A DNA stretch of 32,955 nucleotides from a bacterium (GCA_021791015.1 JAJYFH010000001.1:1-32955); one strand, 5' to 3'; counted from the first letter of the stretch, positions 14,940 through 21,154 are shown. Translations and numbers: made by a program. Notes: generated from the sequence alone by a model not told the origin.

Positions 14940-15188
14940 ATGAGTCAAGAATTAAACAATCAATTAACCAAGACCAGCGACCTGGGTTTAGCTAGTGTAA
15001 TAAACATTTATAGTCCGCTTGTAAAGTTATCGAGAGCAGATATCAGACGGGTTGAATTTGTATTTCATAAGACACCTGAGATTGAAACTTTAATTCGACA
15101 ATATTGGCAAAGAGCCCTCTCTATTGAACCTCAAGCTTATTTTCAATCAATGAAGACACTAAAGTCTAGAATATACGGAAATGAATAA
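14940..15188 (+). CDS. DUF5659-like small protein
   Basis: An 82-residue protein: KTSDLGLASVINIYSPLVKL, then RADIRRVEFVFHKTPEIETL, then a QYWQRALSIEPQAYFQSMKTLKSRIY end. The pattern D-L-x2-A-x-L...RRVxFxF...YWxxxLxxxPxxYFxxxKxLKSRIY matches DUF5659, a short family common in bacterial and CPR mobile elements and of unknown role. The next gene begins within its stop codon (TAATG), indicating translational coupling. A perfect hairpin sits 4 nt before its start. Confidence 0.72.
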   Translation: MSQELNNQLTKTSDLGLASVINIYSPLVKLSRADIRRVEFVFHKTPEIETLIRQYWQRALSIEPQAYFQSMKTLKSRIYGNE

Positions 15189-15397
15189 TGGAATTAACAG
15201 AGGTACAGGTGAAAAAATTCCAAACTATTTATGAAAATCACTTTGGAATCAAAATAAGCAGTCAAGAAGCTTACAAAAGTGGTATGGCACTCTTAGTCCT
15301 AATGAAAAATATTTACAAACCCATTAGCAAAGGTGAGTTGGAGAAATTAAATGAAAATGAAGATTATAGAAACAGAAACATCACCGGAAACAGCTAA
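15188..15397 (+). CDS. small conserved mobile-element protein
   Basis: A 69-residue protein: QVKKFQTIYENHFGIKISSQEAY then KSGMALLVLMKNIYKP. It is a two-helix, charged, soluble protein, of a type I recall accompanying integrases in CPR genomes, but I cannot name a function. Its ATG overlaps the stop codon of the DUF5659 gene (TAATG), and its 3' end overlaps the next gene by 47 nt, so the group is probably translated as one unit. Confidence 0.65.
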   Translation: MELTEVQVKKFQTIYENHFGIKISSQEAYKSGMALLVLMKNIYKPISKGELEKLNENEDYRNRNITGNS

Positions 15398-15800
15398 AAA
15401 CTATGTTCGTTTAAGAAGAGGTATTATAGACCATTTGACTGAAGAGAAACTCACTTGGGATGAATTCTCGTTACTCGAATACCTTATTATTAGAGCAAAT
15501 CCCAAAAATGGAAAACTTTTTACGAGCTACAACCTACTTTCTAATGAAACACATTGCCGTTATTCAATAAATCGAATTAACAAACTTCTTTTATCCTTAA
15601 AAGAAAAACTATACATTTATTACCCCGAACATAAGGGCAGTGGCAAACCTTTTGAGGTATCTATCGATAAATATCCACTCTCGAACAAACTGTATTTAAA
15701 AATTATCGAGGACAATGAGGCAGAGCTTTTTACAAGAAAGCAGAACTTTGTTAGGGCAAAAAAGTCTTTAGTGAAAGGACTTTCCATTGATAATAGATGA
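15351..15800 (+). CDS. winged-helix replication-initiator-like protein
   Basis: A 149-residue protein. Its core LTWDEFSLLEYLIIRANPKN, KLFTSYNLLSNETH, YSINRINKLLLSLKEKLYIY is a winged-helix arrangement as found in phage and plasmid replication-organiser (DnaD N-terminal/RepA-like) proteins, with a beta wing at YYPEHKGSGKPFEVSIDKYPL. That assignment is by pattern only. A GGAG site stands 8 nt before the ATG. Its stop codon overlaps an ATG in another frame at 15797 (ATGA), linking it to the next gene. Confidence 0.6.
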   Translation: MKMKIIETETSPETAKNYVRLRRGIIDHLTEEKLTWDEFSLLEYLIIRANPKNGKLFTSYNLLSNETHCRYSINRINKLLLSLKEKLYIYYPEHKGSGKPFEVSIDKYPLSNKLYLKIIEDNEAELFTRKQNFVRAKKSLVKGLSIDNR

Positions 15801-15850
15801 AGCTTGGCAGAACCCCTAATAATAAGAATAAGAAATATAATGAAAAATAA
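15797..15850 (+). other. coupled 17-codon ORF at a possible +1 frameshift
   Basis: ATG at 15797-15799 overlaps the TGA of the preceding gene (ATGA). The ORF reads MKLGRTPNNKNKKYNEK and stops at TAA (15848-15850). Skipping the T at 15848 gives AAA-AAA-ACA, which joins the main frame (KTRQLMEK). Either a programmed +1 shift at a stop codon, a genuine indel, or coincidence. Confidence 0.4.
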
Positions 15851-16379
15851 AACAAGGCAGTTAATGGAAAAATATGATTTTACAGATTGGAAAAATTTAG
15901 AGAAAGAGTTCCTTTTAAATATCGACTATCCTTGTGTCAGAACTTGGTTAAGAGAGGTTAAGCAGTGGAAAGAGGAAAAAATAATATCCGGCAACACTCA
16001 AGGAAAGATACATAGTTGGAGATGGAAAAGGGCTGATTTTCAGCAGAGTTTATCAGAATCGTTATCGGAAAGTATGATAAAAGAGAACGATAAATTAATA
16101 CCTTCATTATACAAAGCAAAATGGCAAATTCTAGACACCATTATCGAAAGTTTGAAGATAAAGGAAAAGATTCTATATGAAGCGAGTGGCAAGGAAGTAA
16201 AAATAACTGAATTATCATTAAACGATATTAAAATTTATTATGAAATAATAAAATCTGAACTCGGTGAACCATTAAGATTAAGCGGAATTCAAAACATTCC
16301 TACATCGGAAGAAAAAATAACAGATATAGAAATAGAGGACATATTAAACAATATTGTGAAAAGAAAAAATAATGTATAA
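15804..16379 (+). CDS. element protein of unknown function with uncertain 5' end
   Basis: A 191-residue, basic, helical protein from a TTG at 15804; the first ATG in frame is 15840. It includes EKYDFTDWKNLEKEFLLNID, an REVKQWKEEK helix and a Trp-rich segment (HSWRWKRADF), and ends with an acidic helix and Lys-rich tail. The look is of a small DNA-binding or terminase-small-like protein, but no family is recognised. A different-frame ATG at 15797 overlaps the preceding stop codon and gives MKLGRTPNNKNKKYNEK before a stop, which would be a natural N-terminus if one nucleotide were skipped near 15848. The 3' end overlaps the promoter of structured leader 2. Confidence 0.6.
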   Translation: MAEPLIIRIRNIMKNKTRQLMEKYDFTDWKNLEKEFLLNIDYPCVRTWLREVKQWKEEKIISGNTQGKIHSWRWKRADFQQSLSESLSESMIKENDKLIPSLYKAKWQILDTIIESLKIKEKILYEASGKEVKITELSLNDIKIYYEIIKSELGEPLRLSGIQNIPTSEEKITDIEIEDILNNIVKRKNNV

Positions 16380-16380
16380 T
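16354..16380 (+). promoter_or_regulatory. promoter of structured leader 2 and the recombinase gene
   Basis: TATAAT (16375-16380) with TTGTGA 15 bp upstream (16354-16359). The predicted start, 6-7 nt downstream, is at 16386-16387, the first bases of stem A of leader 2. Confidence 0.6.
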
Positions 16381-16384
16381 AAAT

Positions 16385-16474
16385 TTGGACACAGCAAAAT
16401 ATGCGGAAAATTTTCATTTAGGGGCAACTCTGACAGTTTTCCGCAAGGATGCTGTGTCCAACAGAGTTGTCCCT
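16385..16474 (+). ncRNA. structured leader RNA 2 (pseudoknot) upstream of the serine recombinase
   Basis: Stem A: TTGGACACAGCA (16385-16396) with 16450-16461, 12 bp perfect. Stem B: TGCGGAAAA (16402-16410) with 16437-16445, 9 bp perfect. Stem C: AGGGGCAACTCTG (16420-16432) with 16462-16474, 13 bp with one G-U pair. C' follows A' without a gap, so A and C could stack as one 25-bp helix with B packed beside it. The same A B C B' A' C' order is found at 13574-13685 with different stem sequences. Both loops carry ATTTAGGG before CAA. The recombinase ATG lies 28 nt past stem C. Confidence 0.65.
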
Positions 16475-16502
16475 CTTTGATTAAGAAAAGGAAAAATGAA
16501 AA

Positions 16503-18152
16503 ATGAACGAAGAAATAAAATATTTCATCTATGCTAGAAAGTCTTCAGAAAGCGAAGATAGACAGGTTCAATCCATTGAAGCCCAACTTGATAGATTAAA
16601 ACAGTTGGCATTAGACTTAAACTTGAAGATAGTAAGGCAACCATTCACAGAAGCTAAATCAGCCAAGAATCCTAACGGAAGACCCATCTTTGAAGAAATG
16701 CTTGAAAGGATTGAGAAAGGCGAAGCGAATGGAATACTTACCTGGAAAATAAACAGACTATCAAGAAACCCAGTTGATAGTGGAAAAATCCAATGGATGC
16801 TTCAAGCGGGAACTATTAAGTCTATCCAAACAATAGAGAGAGTTTATAAGCCAGAGGACAACGCTCTTATTCTCTCTGTTGAATCTGGGACAGCTAACCA
16901 ATTTATATTAGATTTAAGCAGAGACACTAAAAGAGGGCTTAATAAGAAGTTGGAGAAGGGTTGGCTTCCTAATCTTGCTCCCCTTGGTTATTTAAATGAC
17001 AAAACAAAAGAACAGGGAGAAAAAGAAATCATTATAGACCCAGATACATTTGATTTAGTCAGGAAAATTTGGGATTTAATGCTGACAGGTACTTACAGTG
17101 TTTCCGAAGTGTTGAGGATTGCAAATGAAGACTGGGGCTTGAGAACAAGAAAATTCAAAAGGAGAGGCGGAAATAAGCTTTGTAAAAGTGGTCTTTATAG
17201 GATGTTAAACAACCCTTTCTATGCAGGACTTATCACAAGAAAAGATGGCAGAGAGTTTAATGGTAGCCATCCAAAAATGATTACGATGGATGAGTTTAAC
17301 AGAATTCAGGCACTTTTGGGTAATAAGTCAAAGGCAAAACCTCAAAATCATAACTTTCCTTTTACTGGATTTATCAGATGTGCTGAATGCGGCTGCTTAT
17401 TTACCGCAGAAGAAAAACCTCCTAAGTGGATTAGAAGCGAGAATAAATACAGGACTTACACTTATTATCACTGCACTCGTAGAAAAAAAGATGTGCCTTG
17501 CAACCAAGTCAAATTTGTAAGAGAAGAGGTCATTGAAGAACAGATTGATAAGCTATTGTCTGGATATACTATTCTCCCAGAGTTTCAGGAATGGGCTTTA
17601 GAGATATTAAGGAACTCAAACGATAAAGAGATAGTAGATAGAACTAAAATCAACGAATCTCTTCAAAAGGCAGTCAATAATAGTCAAAAGCAGTTAGACA
17701 ATCTCACTCAAATGCGATTAAGAGACTTAATTGATGATAAGGAGTATATAGACCAAAAGAAAGCATTAAAAGAGCGGTTAGGAGCAACCAGAACACGATT
17801 AAGAGAGGTTGAAGGGAGAGCAGACAACTGGCTGGAACTGACAGAGAAAGCTTTTGATTTCGCTACTTATGCGAGAGTGAGGTTCAATAAAGGCGATTGG
17901 AGAACAAAAAAAGAGATATTGATGACCTTAGGTCAGAACCCGACAATGAAAGACGGAAGACTGAGCTTTCAAGCTTGTAAATGGCTTGAACCTATAAAAC
18001 AGGGGTATCCAGCACTTGAAAAAGAATATCTAAGGTTAGAACTAAACAAAAAGCCCCTTAATAAGGCAAAAACAGAGGCATTAACCTCTGTCCTTACACA
18101 TTGGGGTCGGATAGTTTGCGATGTCAGAACTGAAATGATTTTACAGGTTTAA
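16503..18152 (+). CDS. large serine recombinase (integrase)
   Basis: A 549-residue site-specific recombinase. The catalytic N-terminal domain (1-150) has YARKSSE with the nucleophile Ser14, and later TWKINRLSRNP with the active-site arginine. A Recombinase domain follows (about 160-290: YLNDKTKEQ, NNPFYAGLI), then a zinc ribbon (CAECG then about 30 residues to HCTRRK and C), a coiled coil (about 375-440) and a C-terminal domain. It catalyses integration and excision by double-strand cleavage with 2-bp overlaps at att sites. Uniquely, the last residues (WGRIVCDVRTEM) are read through attR, so the C-terminal tail is supplied by the host chromosome. Its stop overlaps the stop of the convergent ParB-like gene. 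Expression is from leader 2. Confidence 0.9.
   Translation: MNEEIKYFIYARKSSESEDRQVQSIEAQLDRLKQLALDLNLKIVRQPFTEAKSAKNPNGRPIFEEMLERIEKGEANGILTWKINRLSRNPVDSGKIQWMLQAGTIKSIQTIERVYKPEDNALILSVESGTANQFILDLSRDTKRGLNKKLEKGWLPNLAPLGYLNDKTKEQGEKEIIIDPDTFDLVRKIWDLMLTGTYSVSEVLRIANEDWGLRTRKFKRRGGNKLCKSGLYRMLNNPFYAGLITRKDGREFNGSHPKMITMDEFNRIQALLGNKSKAKPQNHNFPFTGFIRCAECGCLFTAEEKPPKWIRSENKYRTYTYYHCTRRKKDVPCNQVKFVREEVIEEQIDKLLSGYTILPEFQEWALEILRNSNDKEIVDRTKINESLQKAVNNSQKQLDNLTQMRLRDLIDDKEYIDQKKALKERLGATRTRLREVEGRADNWLELTEKAFDFATYARVRFNKGDWRTKKEILMTLGQNPTMKDGRLSFQACKWLEPIKQGYPALEKEYLRLELNKKPLNKAKTEALTSVLTHWGRIVCDVRTEMILQV
18102..18129. other. attachment site attR of the integrated element
   Basis: Exact 28-bp copy of 11306-11333, lying inside the 3' end of the recombinase gene and 20 bp before the stop codon of the ParB-like gene on the opposite strand. 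Confidence 0.85.
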
Positions 18153-18754
18153 TAAAAGCCCCATTTATCCAAATCTTTTGAAAAACCAACTATCACCTCT
18201 ATCGTTTCAGATATAAATTCTGAGGCAAGTCCATAGGCGGTGAGTCTCAGATGACCCTCTAATACTATCAGGTCTTCATTGTCTCCTTTGCTTACTAAAA
18301 TAAGTTCTGGAAACTTAGCGCCTTTTTTTATTTTCTCGGCTACTTCTAAAAACCTATCATTGCTCTCACCGAATATTTCCTCTCCTGACTGAATAGTCTT
18401 GACTGCATCTTCTACCCGTCTTGAGCCCTTTGATATCTCAAGCCAATAACTATAACTAATATACTTTATGTTTTTTATGTCTTCTTTGGTTAGCTCTGCT
18501 CTTACCCATTTGACATCCTTTGGAAAACCATCAAATAAAAGCTTGTTATTATAACCTCGGGCATCGGCAAGAATTTGCTTTCTTAGTTTATTCTCTTCCT
18601 TATCTTTAAGGTCATAGTTATCAACTATATTCCTGTCAATCTTATATGACTTCAAAGCATTTATAATGGGTTTATCAAACCTCTCAGAATTTAATTCTCC
18701 TTTAAGGAAAATAGCTATCATTTCATTTTCAGTTATATTTTTGATTATCTTCAT
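18149..18754 (-). CDS. ParB/sulfiredoxin-like domain protein
   Basis: A 202-residue protein. The C-terminal half has a ParB-like nuclease-fold core: IKYISYSYWLEISKGSRRVE, then FPELILVSKG, DNEDLIVLEGHLRLTAYGLA, whose GHxRLTA is the family's characteristic loop, and a closing EVIVGF strand. Stand-alone proteins of this kind are of unclear role; they could modify or read DNA or bind CTP. A longer frame to 18832 runs into tRNA-His and is rejected because a TGC-TATAAT extended -10 box ends 6 nt before the ATG at 18754. The gene lies just outside attR, so it belongs to the host side or to an older insertion. Confidence 0.72.
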   Translation of the reverse strand: MKIIKNITENEMIAIFLKGELNSERFDKPIINALKSYKIDRNIVDNYDLKDKEENKLRKQILADARGYNNKLLFDGFPKDVKWVRAELTKEDIKNIKYISYSYWLEISKGSRRVEDAVKTIQSGEEIFGESNDRFLEVAEKIKKGAKFPELILVSKGDNEDLIVLEGHLRLTAYGLASEFISETIEVIVGFSKDLDKWGFY

Positions 18755-18760
18755 AAAAAA

Positions 18761-18769
18761 ATTATAGCA
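18761..18769 (-). promoter_or_regulatory. extended -10 promoter of the ParB-like gene (leaderless)
   Basis: TGC-TATAAT on the minus strand, 6 nt before the ATG; it excludes the longer reading frame through tRNA-His. Confidence 0.65.
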
Positions 18770-18820
18770 CATAAAAAGAGCCTCAAATGAGGTCTCTTTT
18801 ATTTTATAATGTTCTTTTCT

Positions 18821-18896
18821 TGGGGCGATCATCGGGAATTGAACCCGAATCTAGAGGACCACAACCTCTCGTGTTAACCGTTACACTATGACCGCC
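18821..18896 (-). tRNA. tRNA-His (GTG)
   Basis: Cloverleaf on the minus strand: 8-bp acceptor including the extra G-1 paired with C73 that is diagnostic of tRNA-His, anticodon loop TTGTGGT (GTG), T-loop GGTTCAATTCC, and encoded CCA. Confidence 0.95.
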
Positions 18897-18903
18897 ATAA
18901 AAA

Positions 18904-19380
18904 TTAATTCAATTGTAGCTCATGCTGATGTACTAAATAATGACAGTTACAACACAACCAAGTCAGATTTTCTATTTCATTATTACTTCTCTTTTTATCT
19001 TTATGATGTACTATTAATACCCTCTTATCATCTATGCCACATATTTGACACTTTCTGTTCTGATTTGATCTTTTTAATCTACTTCTATATGTAGCTTGTC
19101 CATTATTCCAATTACCATGATTCTCCGATAATCTTACATTTCTGTTCATCCAAATACAGGTACAGCTTTTTGAGCAAAAAAATTTACCCAATTTTGATTT
19201 TCTGATTTGTGCTGGTGTTCGTAAAATTACTTTGCCACAATTATTACACTCTTTGCGTATTCTCTTTACTTGTCCCTTTGAACGGCATTCAATAGAACAA
19301 TGTCTACTCCAACCGATTTTTAAATGTCTCGGTTTTGCATAAAATTCCTTCTCACAAACTATGCATTTTACATATGGCAT
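18904..19380 (-). CDS. HNH endonuclease with zinc-finger array
   Basis: A 158-residue protein. N-terminal Cys pairs at CIVCEKEF, CSIECRSKG, CNNCGKVI and CSKSCTC suggest zinc-binding fingers. A short HGNWNNG linker and basic YRSRLKRSNQNRK follow. The C-terminal HNH domain has CQICG, VLIVHHKDK (catalytic His pair), NNEIENLTWLCCNCH. This layout fits free-standing homing endonucleases and small mobile HNH nucleases. It is inserted between tRNA-His and tRNA-Arg on the same strand. A TAAAAT box 6 nt before the ATG with TTGAAA 16 bp further up indicates a leaderless promoter. Confidence 0.85.
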   Translation of the reverse strand: MPYVKCIVCEKEFYAKPRHLKIGWSRHCSIECRSKGQVKRIRKECNNCGKVILRTPAQIRKSKLGKFFCSKSCTCIWMNRNVRLSENHGNWNNGQATYRSRLKRSNQNRKCQICGIDDKRVLIVHHKDKKRSNNEIENLTWLCCNCHYLVHQHELQLN

Positions 19381-19386
19381 ATCTTA

Positions 19387-19414
19387 ATTTTAATCCTGCC
19401 ATATTCATTTTCAA
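19387..19414 (-). promoter_or_regulatory. promoter of the HNH gene (leaderless)
   Basis: TTGAAA (19409-19414) and TAAAAT (19387-19392), 16 bp apart on the minus strand, with 6 nt to the ATG at 19380. Confidence 0.6.
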
Positions 19415-19425
19415 GTATACAGATT

Positions 19426-19503
19426 TGGTGCGCCCTGAGGGACTCGAACCCCCGACCTTCTGGGCCGAAACCAGACGCTCTAATCCAACTGAGCTAAGGG
19501 CGC
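19426..19503 (-). tRNA. tRNA-Arg (TCG)
   Basis: Minus-strand cloverleaf: acceptor GCGCCCT/AGGGCGC, D-arm with AGCTCAGTTGGATTAGAGC, anticodon loop TTTCGGC (TCG) in a TCTGG/CCAGA stem, T-loop GGTTCGAGTCC, discriminator A and encoded CCA. Confidence 0.95.
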
Positions 19504-19552
19504 GTATTTAATTACTAATTTATAATGCGAAATTAATAATTTTTCGAATTTT

Positions 19553-19579
19553 GAGTTGATAATTACTAATTATCAACTC
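19553..19579. repeat. perfect 27-nt palindrome abutting the CCA end of tRNA-Gly
   Basis: GAGTTGATAATTA-C-TAATTATCAACTC, 13 bp on each side of a single base. It directly touches the 3' CCA of tRNA-Gly and lies upstream of tRNA-Arg, so in a joint transcript it would form a long hairpin between the two tRNAs. Confidence 0.7.
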
Positions 19580-19654
19580 TGGAGCGGGTAGCGGGGATCG
19601 AACCCGCATATCCACCTTGGAAGGGTGGCATAATAGCCATTATACTATACCCGC
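19580..19654 (-). tRNA. tRNA-Gly (TCC)
   Basis: Minus-strand cloverleaf: acceptor GCGGGTA/TACCCGC, anticodon loop CTTCCAA (TCC) in a CCACC/GGTGG stem, T-loop GGTTCGATCCC, encoded CCA. Confidence 0.95.
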
Positions 19655-19710
19655 GAACCTGTATATTATAGCTGAATTCTGACTTATTTTCAATAAATTC
19701 CCTCTGGTTT

Positions 19711-19796
19711 GTCATTCCAGACTACTCTGCTAAAAATATAATCAGTTGATCCGGAATCCATTTATTCAATAGATTCTGAATCAAGTTCAGAATGAC
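19711..19796. repeat. GTCATTC-ended palindromic repeat, copy 4 (inverted)
   Basis: About 86 bp, an inverted near-copy of 5317-5407: it starts GTCATTCCAG, contains TATAATCAGTTGATCCGG, and ends CAAGTTCAGAATGAC. Confidence 0.75.
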
Positions 19797-19807
19797 AAAC
19801 GAGATAA

Positions 19808-19833
19808 TGATTCTGGTCAAGCCAGAATGACAT
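19808..19833. repeat. short palindromic repeat fragment
   Basis: GATTCTGGTCAAGCCAGAATGAC forms a small hairpin (TTCTGG/CCAGAA) and corresponds to one end of the longer GTCATTC-ended repeats. It lies just past the stop codon of the gene at 19841 and may act as its 3' end. Confidence 0.55.
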
Positions 19834-19840
19834 AAGAAAG

Positions 19841-21148
19841 TTACCTCTTTAATAATTTCCGAGCTAACTCTATTGCTTCTTTTTTTGTCTTAATCTTCTC
19901 CTCCATTTGCGCGTGGTGAACGGCATCAAGGATTTTGCCGATTTCCGGACCTTGGCTAATGCCAAACTCATCCATAATCTCTTTTCCGGTCAAAAGTGTC
20001 TCAGGCTTTGGCAAAAGCAGCTCTTTTTTGTCTACTAATTCCTTAAGTTCGTTGTACATACTCAAATCTTTCGGTTTGGTGCCGAGGGTATCGGCGCGAA
20101 GCAGCTCCAAAAGCTCGTGAAACAAAGGTTGGTGAATCCAATGGGATTGTCTGGTTTTTTTCATTTTAAAGAGATCGCCAAGCATCATGTGATGTTTGAT
20201 CAGCCACTGCAAATTTGAGATCATTTCGTTTGAAAACTTTAATCTTTTGCCAATTTCACCTGCCATCTCCGCGCCTTTTTCGGCATGACCGTTGAATCTG
20301 ATGCGGCTGTCAACCGAGAATGTCGCCGGTTTGCCAATGTCATGGAGCAGAACCGCCCAAGCGAGTTCTTTTGACGGATTTTCCGGTAATGAGTCGATGG
20401 ATTCCAGAGTATGTTCGAAAACGTCTCCCTCTTTATGATAAAGTTCCGGCTGTTTAACGCCCTTTAGTTCTTCCAATTCCGGTAAAATAATCTCGAGAAT
20501 TCCGGTTTCTGACATTTCTCGAAATGCCTGACCTGGATTTTTGCCGATTAAAATCTTGGTTAGCTCTTCATGGATCCTTTCGGCCGAGACATTACGAATT
20601 AGCTTGGTATTATTTTTAATCGCTTCAAAGGTTCCGGAAGCGTAACTTAGCTCCAGCTCGTTTTTAAAGCGAATAGCGCGAAGCAGCCGCAGATTATCCT
20701 CGACAATTCGCTCGTGCGGATCACCAATGAAACGCAAAACTTTATTTTTTAAATCATCTTGCCCGCCGACAAAGTCCAGCACTTGTTTCGAAACTGGATC
20801 GTAAAACATGCCGTTAATGGTGAAATCACGCCGGAAAGCGTCCTCTTTCGGATCTGAGAAATAGACAGCATCCGGCCGCCGGCCATCAGTATAGGCAGCG
20901 TCGCTTCGGAAGGTTGCTATTTCAAAATGATGGTCGTTTTTGACCGCCAAAATGACACCAAATTTCTTGCCTATCGGGATAGTATGTTCGAGAATGTCCT
21001 CGATTTCTTCCGGTTTGGCAGAGGTTACGATGTCATAATCCTTGGGGATTTTACCAAGCAAGATATCACGCACCGAACCGCCGGCAAAATAAGTTTCAAA
21101 TCCCTTGGCTTTTAAATCCTTGACGATTTCCAGCGCCGTATTTTCCAT
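19841..21148 (-). CDS. cca: CCA-adding/poly(A) polymerase-type nucleotidyltransferase with HD domain
   Basis: A 435-residue enzyme. The N-terminal Pol-beta-type head has YFAGGSVRDILLGK and KDYDIVTSA, giving the metal-binding DxD, followed by RRDFTINGMFYDP and the neck FIGDPHERIVEDNLRLLRAIRF. The C-terminal part has a phosphohydrolase HD motif (VLLHDIGKPATF, about residue 270). It adds or repairs the 3' CCA of tRNAs, though poly(A) polymerase or a split A-adding activity cannot be excluded for this class II family. The three tRNAs here already encode CCA, which fits a repair role. An extended -10 box 6 nt upstream defines the start. Confidence 0.9.
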   Translation of the reverse strand: MENTALEIVKDLKAKGFETYFAGGSVRDILLGKIPKDYDIVTSAKPEEIEDILEHTIPIGKKFGVILAVKNDHHFEIATFRSDAAYTDGRRPDAVYFSDPKEDAFRRDFTINGMFYDPVSKQVLDFVGGQDDLKNKVLRFIGDPHERIVEDNLRLLRAIRFKNELELSYASGTFEAIKNNTKLIRNVSAERIHEELTKILIGKNPGQAFREMSETGILEIILPELEELKGVKQPELYHKEGDVFEHTLESIDSLPENPSKELAWAVLLHDIGKPATFSVDSRIRFNGHAEKGAEMAGEIGKRLKFSNEMISNLQWLIKHHMMLGDLFKMKKTRQSHWIHQPLFHELLELLRADTLGTKPKDLSMYNELKELVDKKELLLPKPETLLTGKEIMDEFGISQGPEIGKILDAVHHAQMEEKIKTKKEAIELARKLLKR

Positions 21149-21154
21149 AAACTG

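Larger units (their letters stand above)
11306..18129. mobile_element. integrative element of about 6.8 kb with serine recombinase and two HEPN-like cargo genes
   Basis: Bounded by exact 28-bp direct repeats. It contains a large serine recombinase at the right end, a rightward cluster of small genes (14231-16379) with DNA-binding and replication-like features, a small membrane protein, two structured RNA leaders, and two minus-strand HEPN-motif genes next to the left end. It is AT-richer than the flanks. No capsid, terminase large subunit or conjugation genes are seen, so it is more like a plasmid-type or satellite-type integrative element than a complete prophage. Confidence 0.82.

Noticed and set aside
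13574..16474. Type III antitoxin RNA of the ToxI kind
   Set aside because: No tandem short repeats are present; each leader occurs once, about 2.8 kb apart, with different stem sequences.
18755..18832. N-terminal extension of the ParB-like gene into tRNA-His
   Set aside because: It would read through the tRNA 3' end and across a TGC-TATAAT promoter box placed 6 nt before an internal ATG.
18821..19654. Integration of the mobile element into a tRNA gene
   Set aside because: The direct repeats lie at 11306 and 18102, nearly 700 bp from the nearest tRNA, and none matches tRNA sequence.
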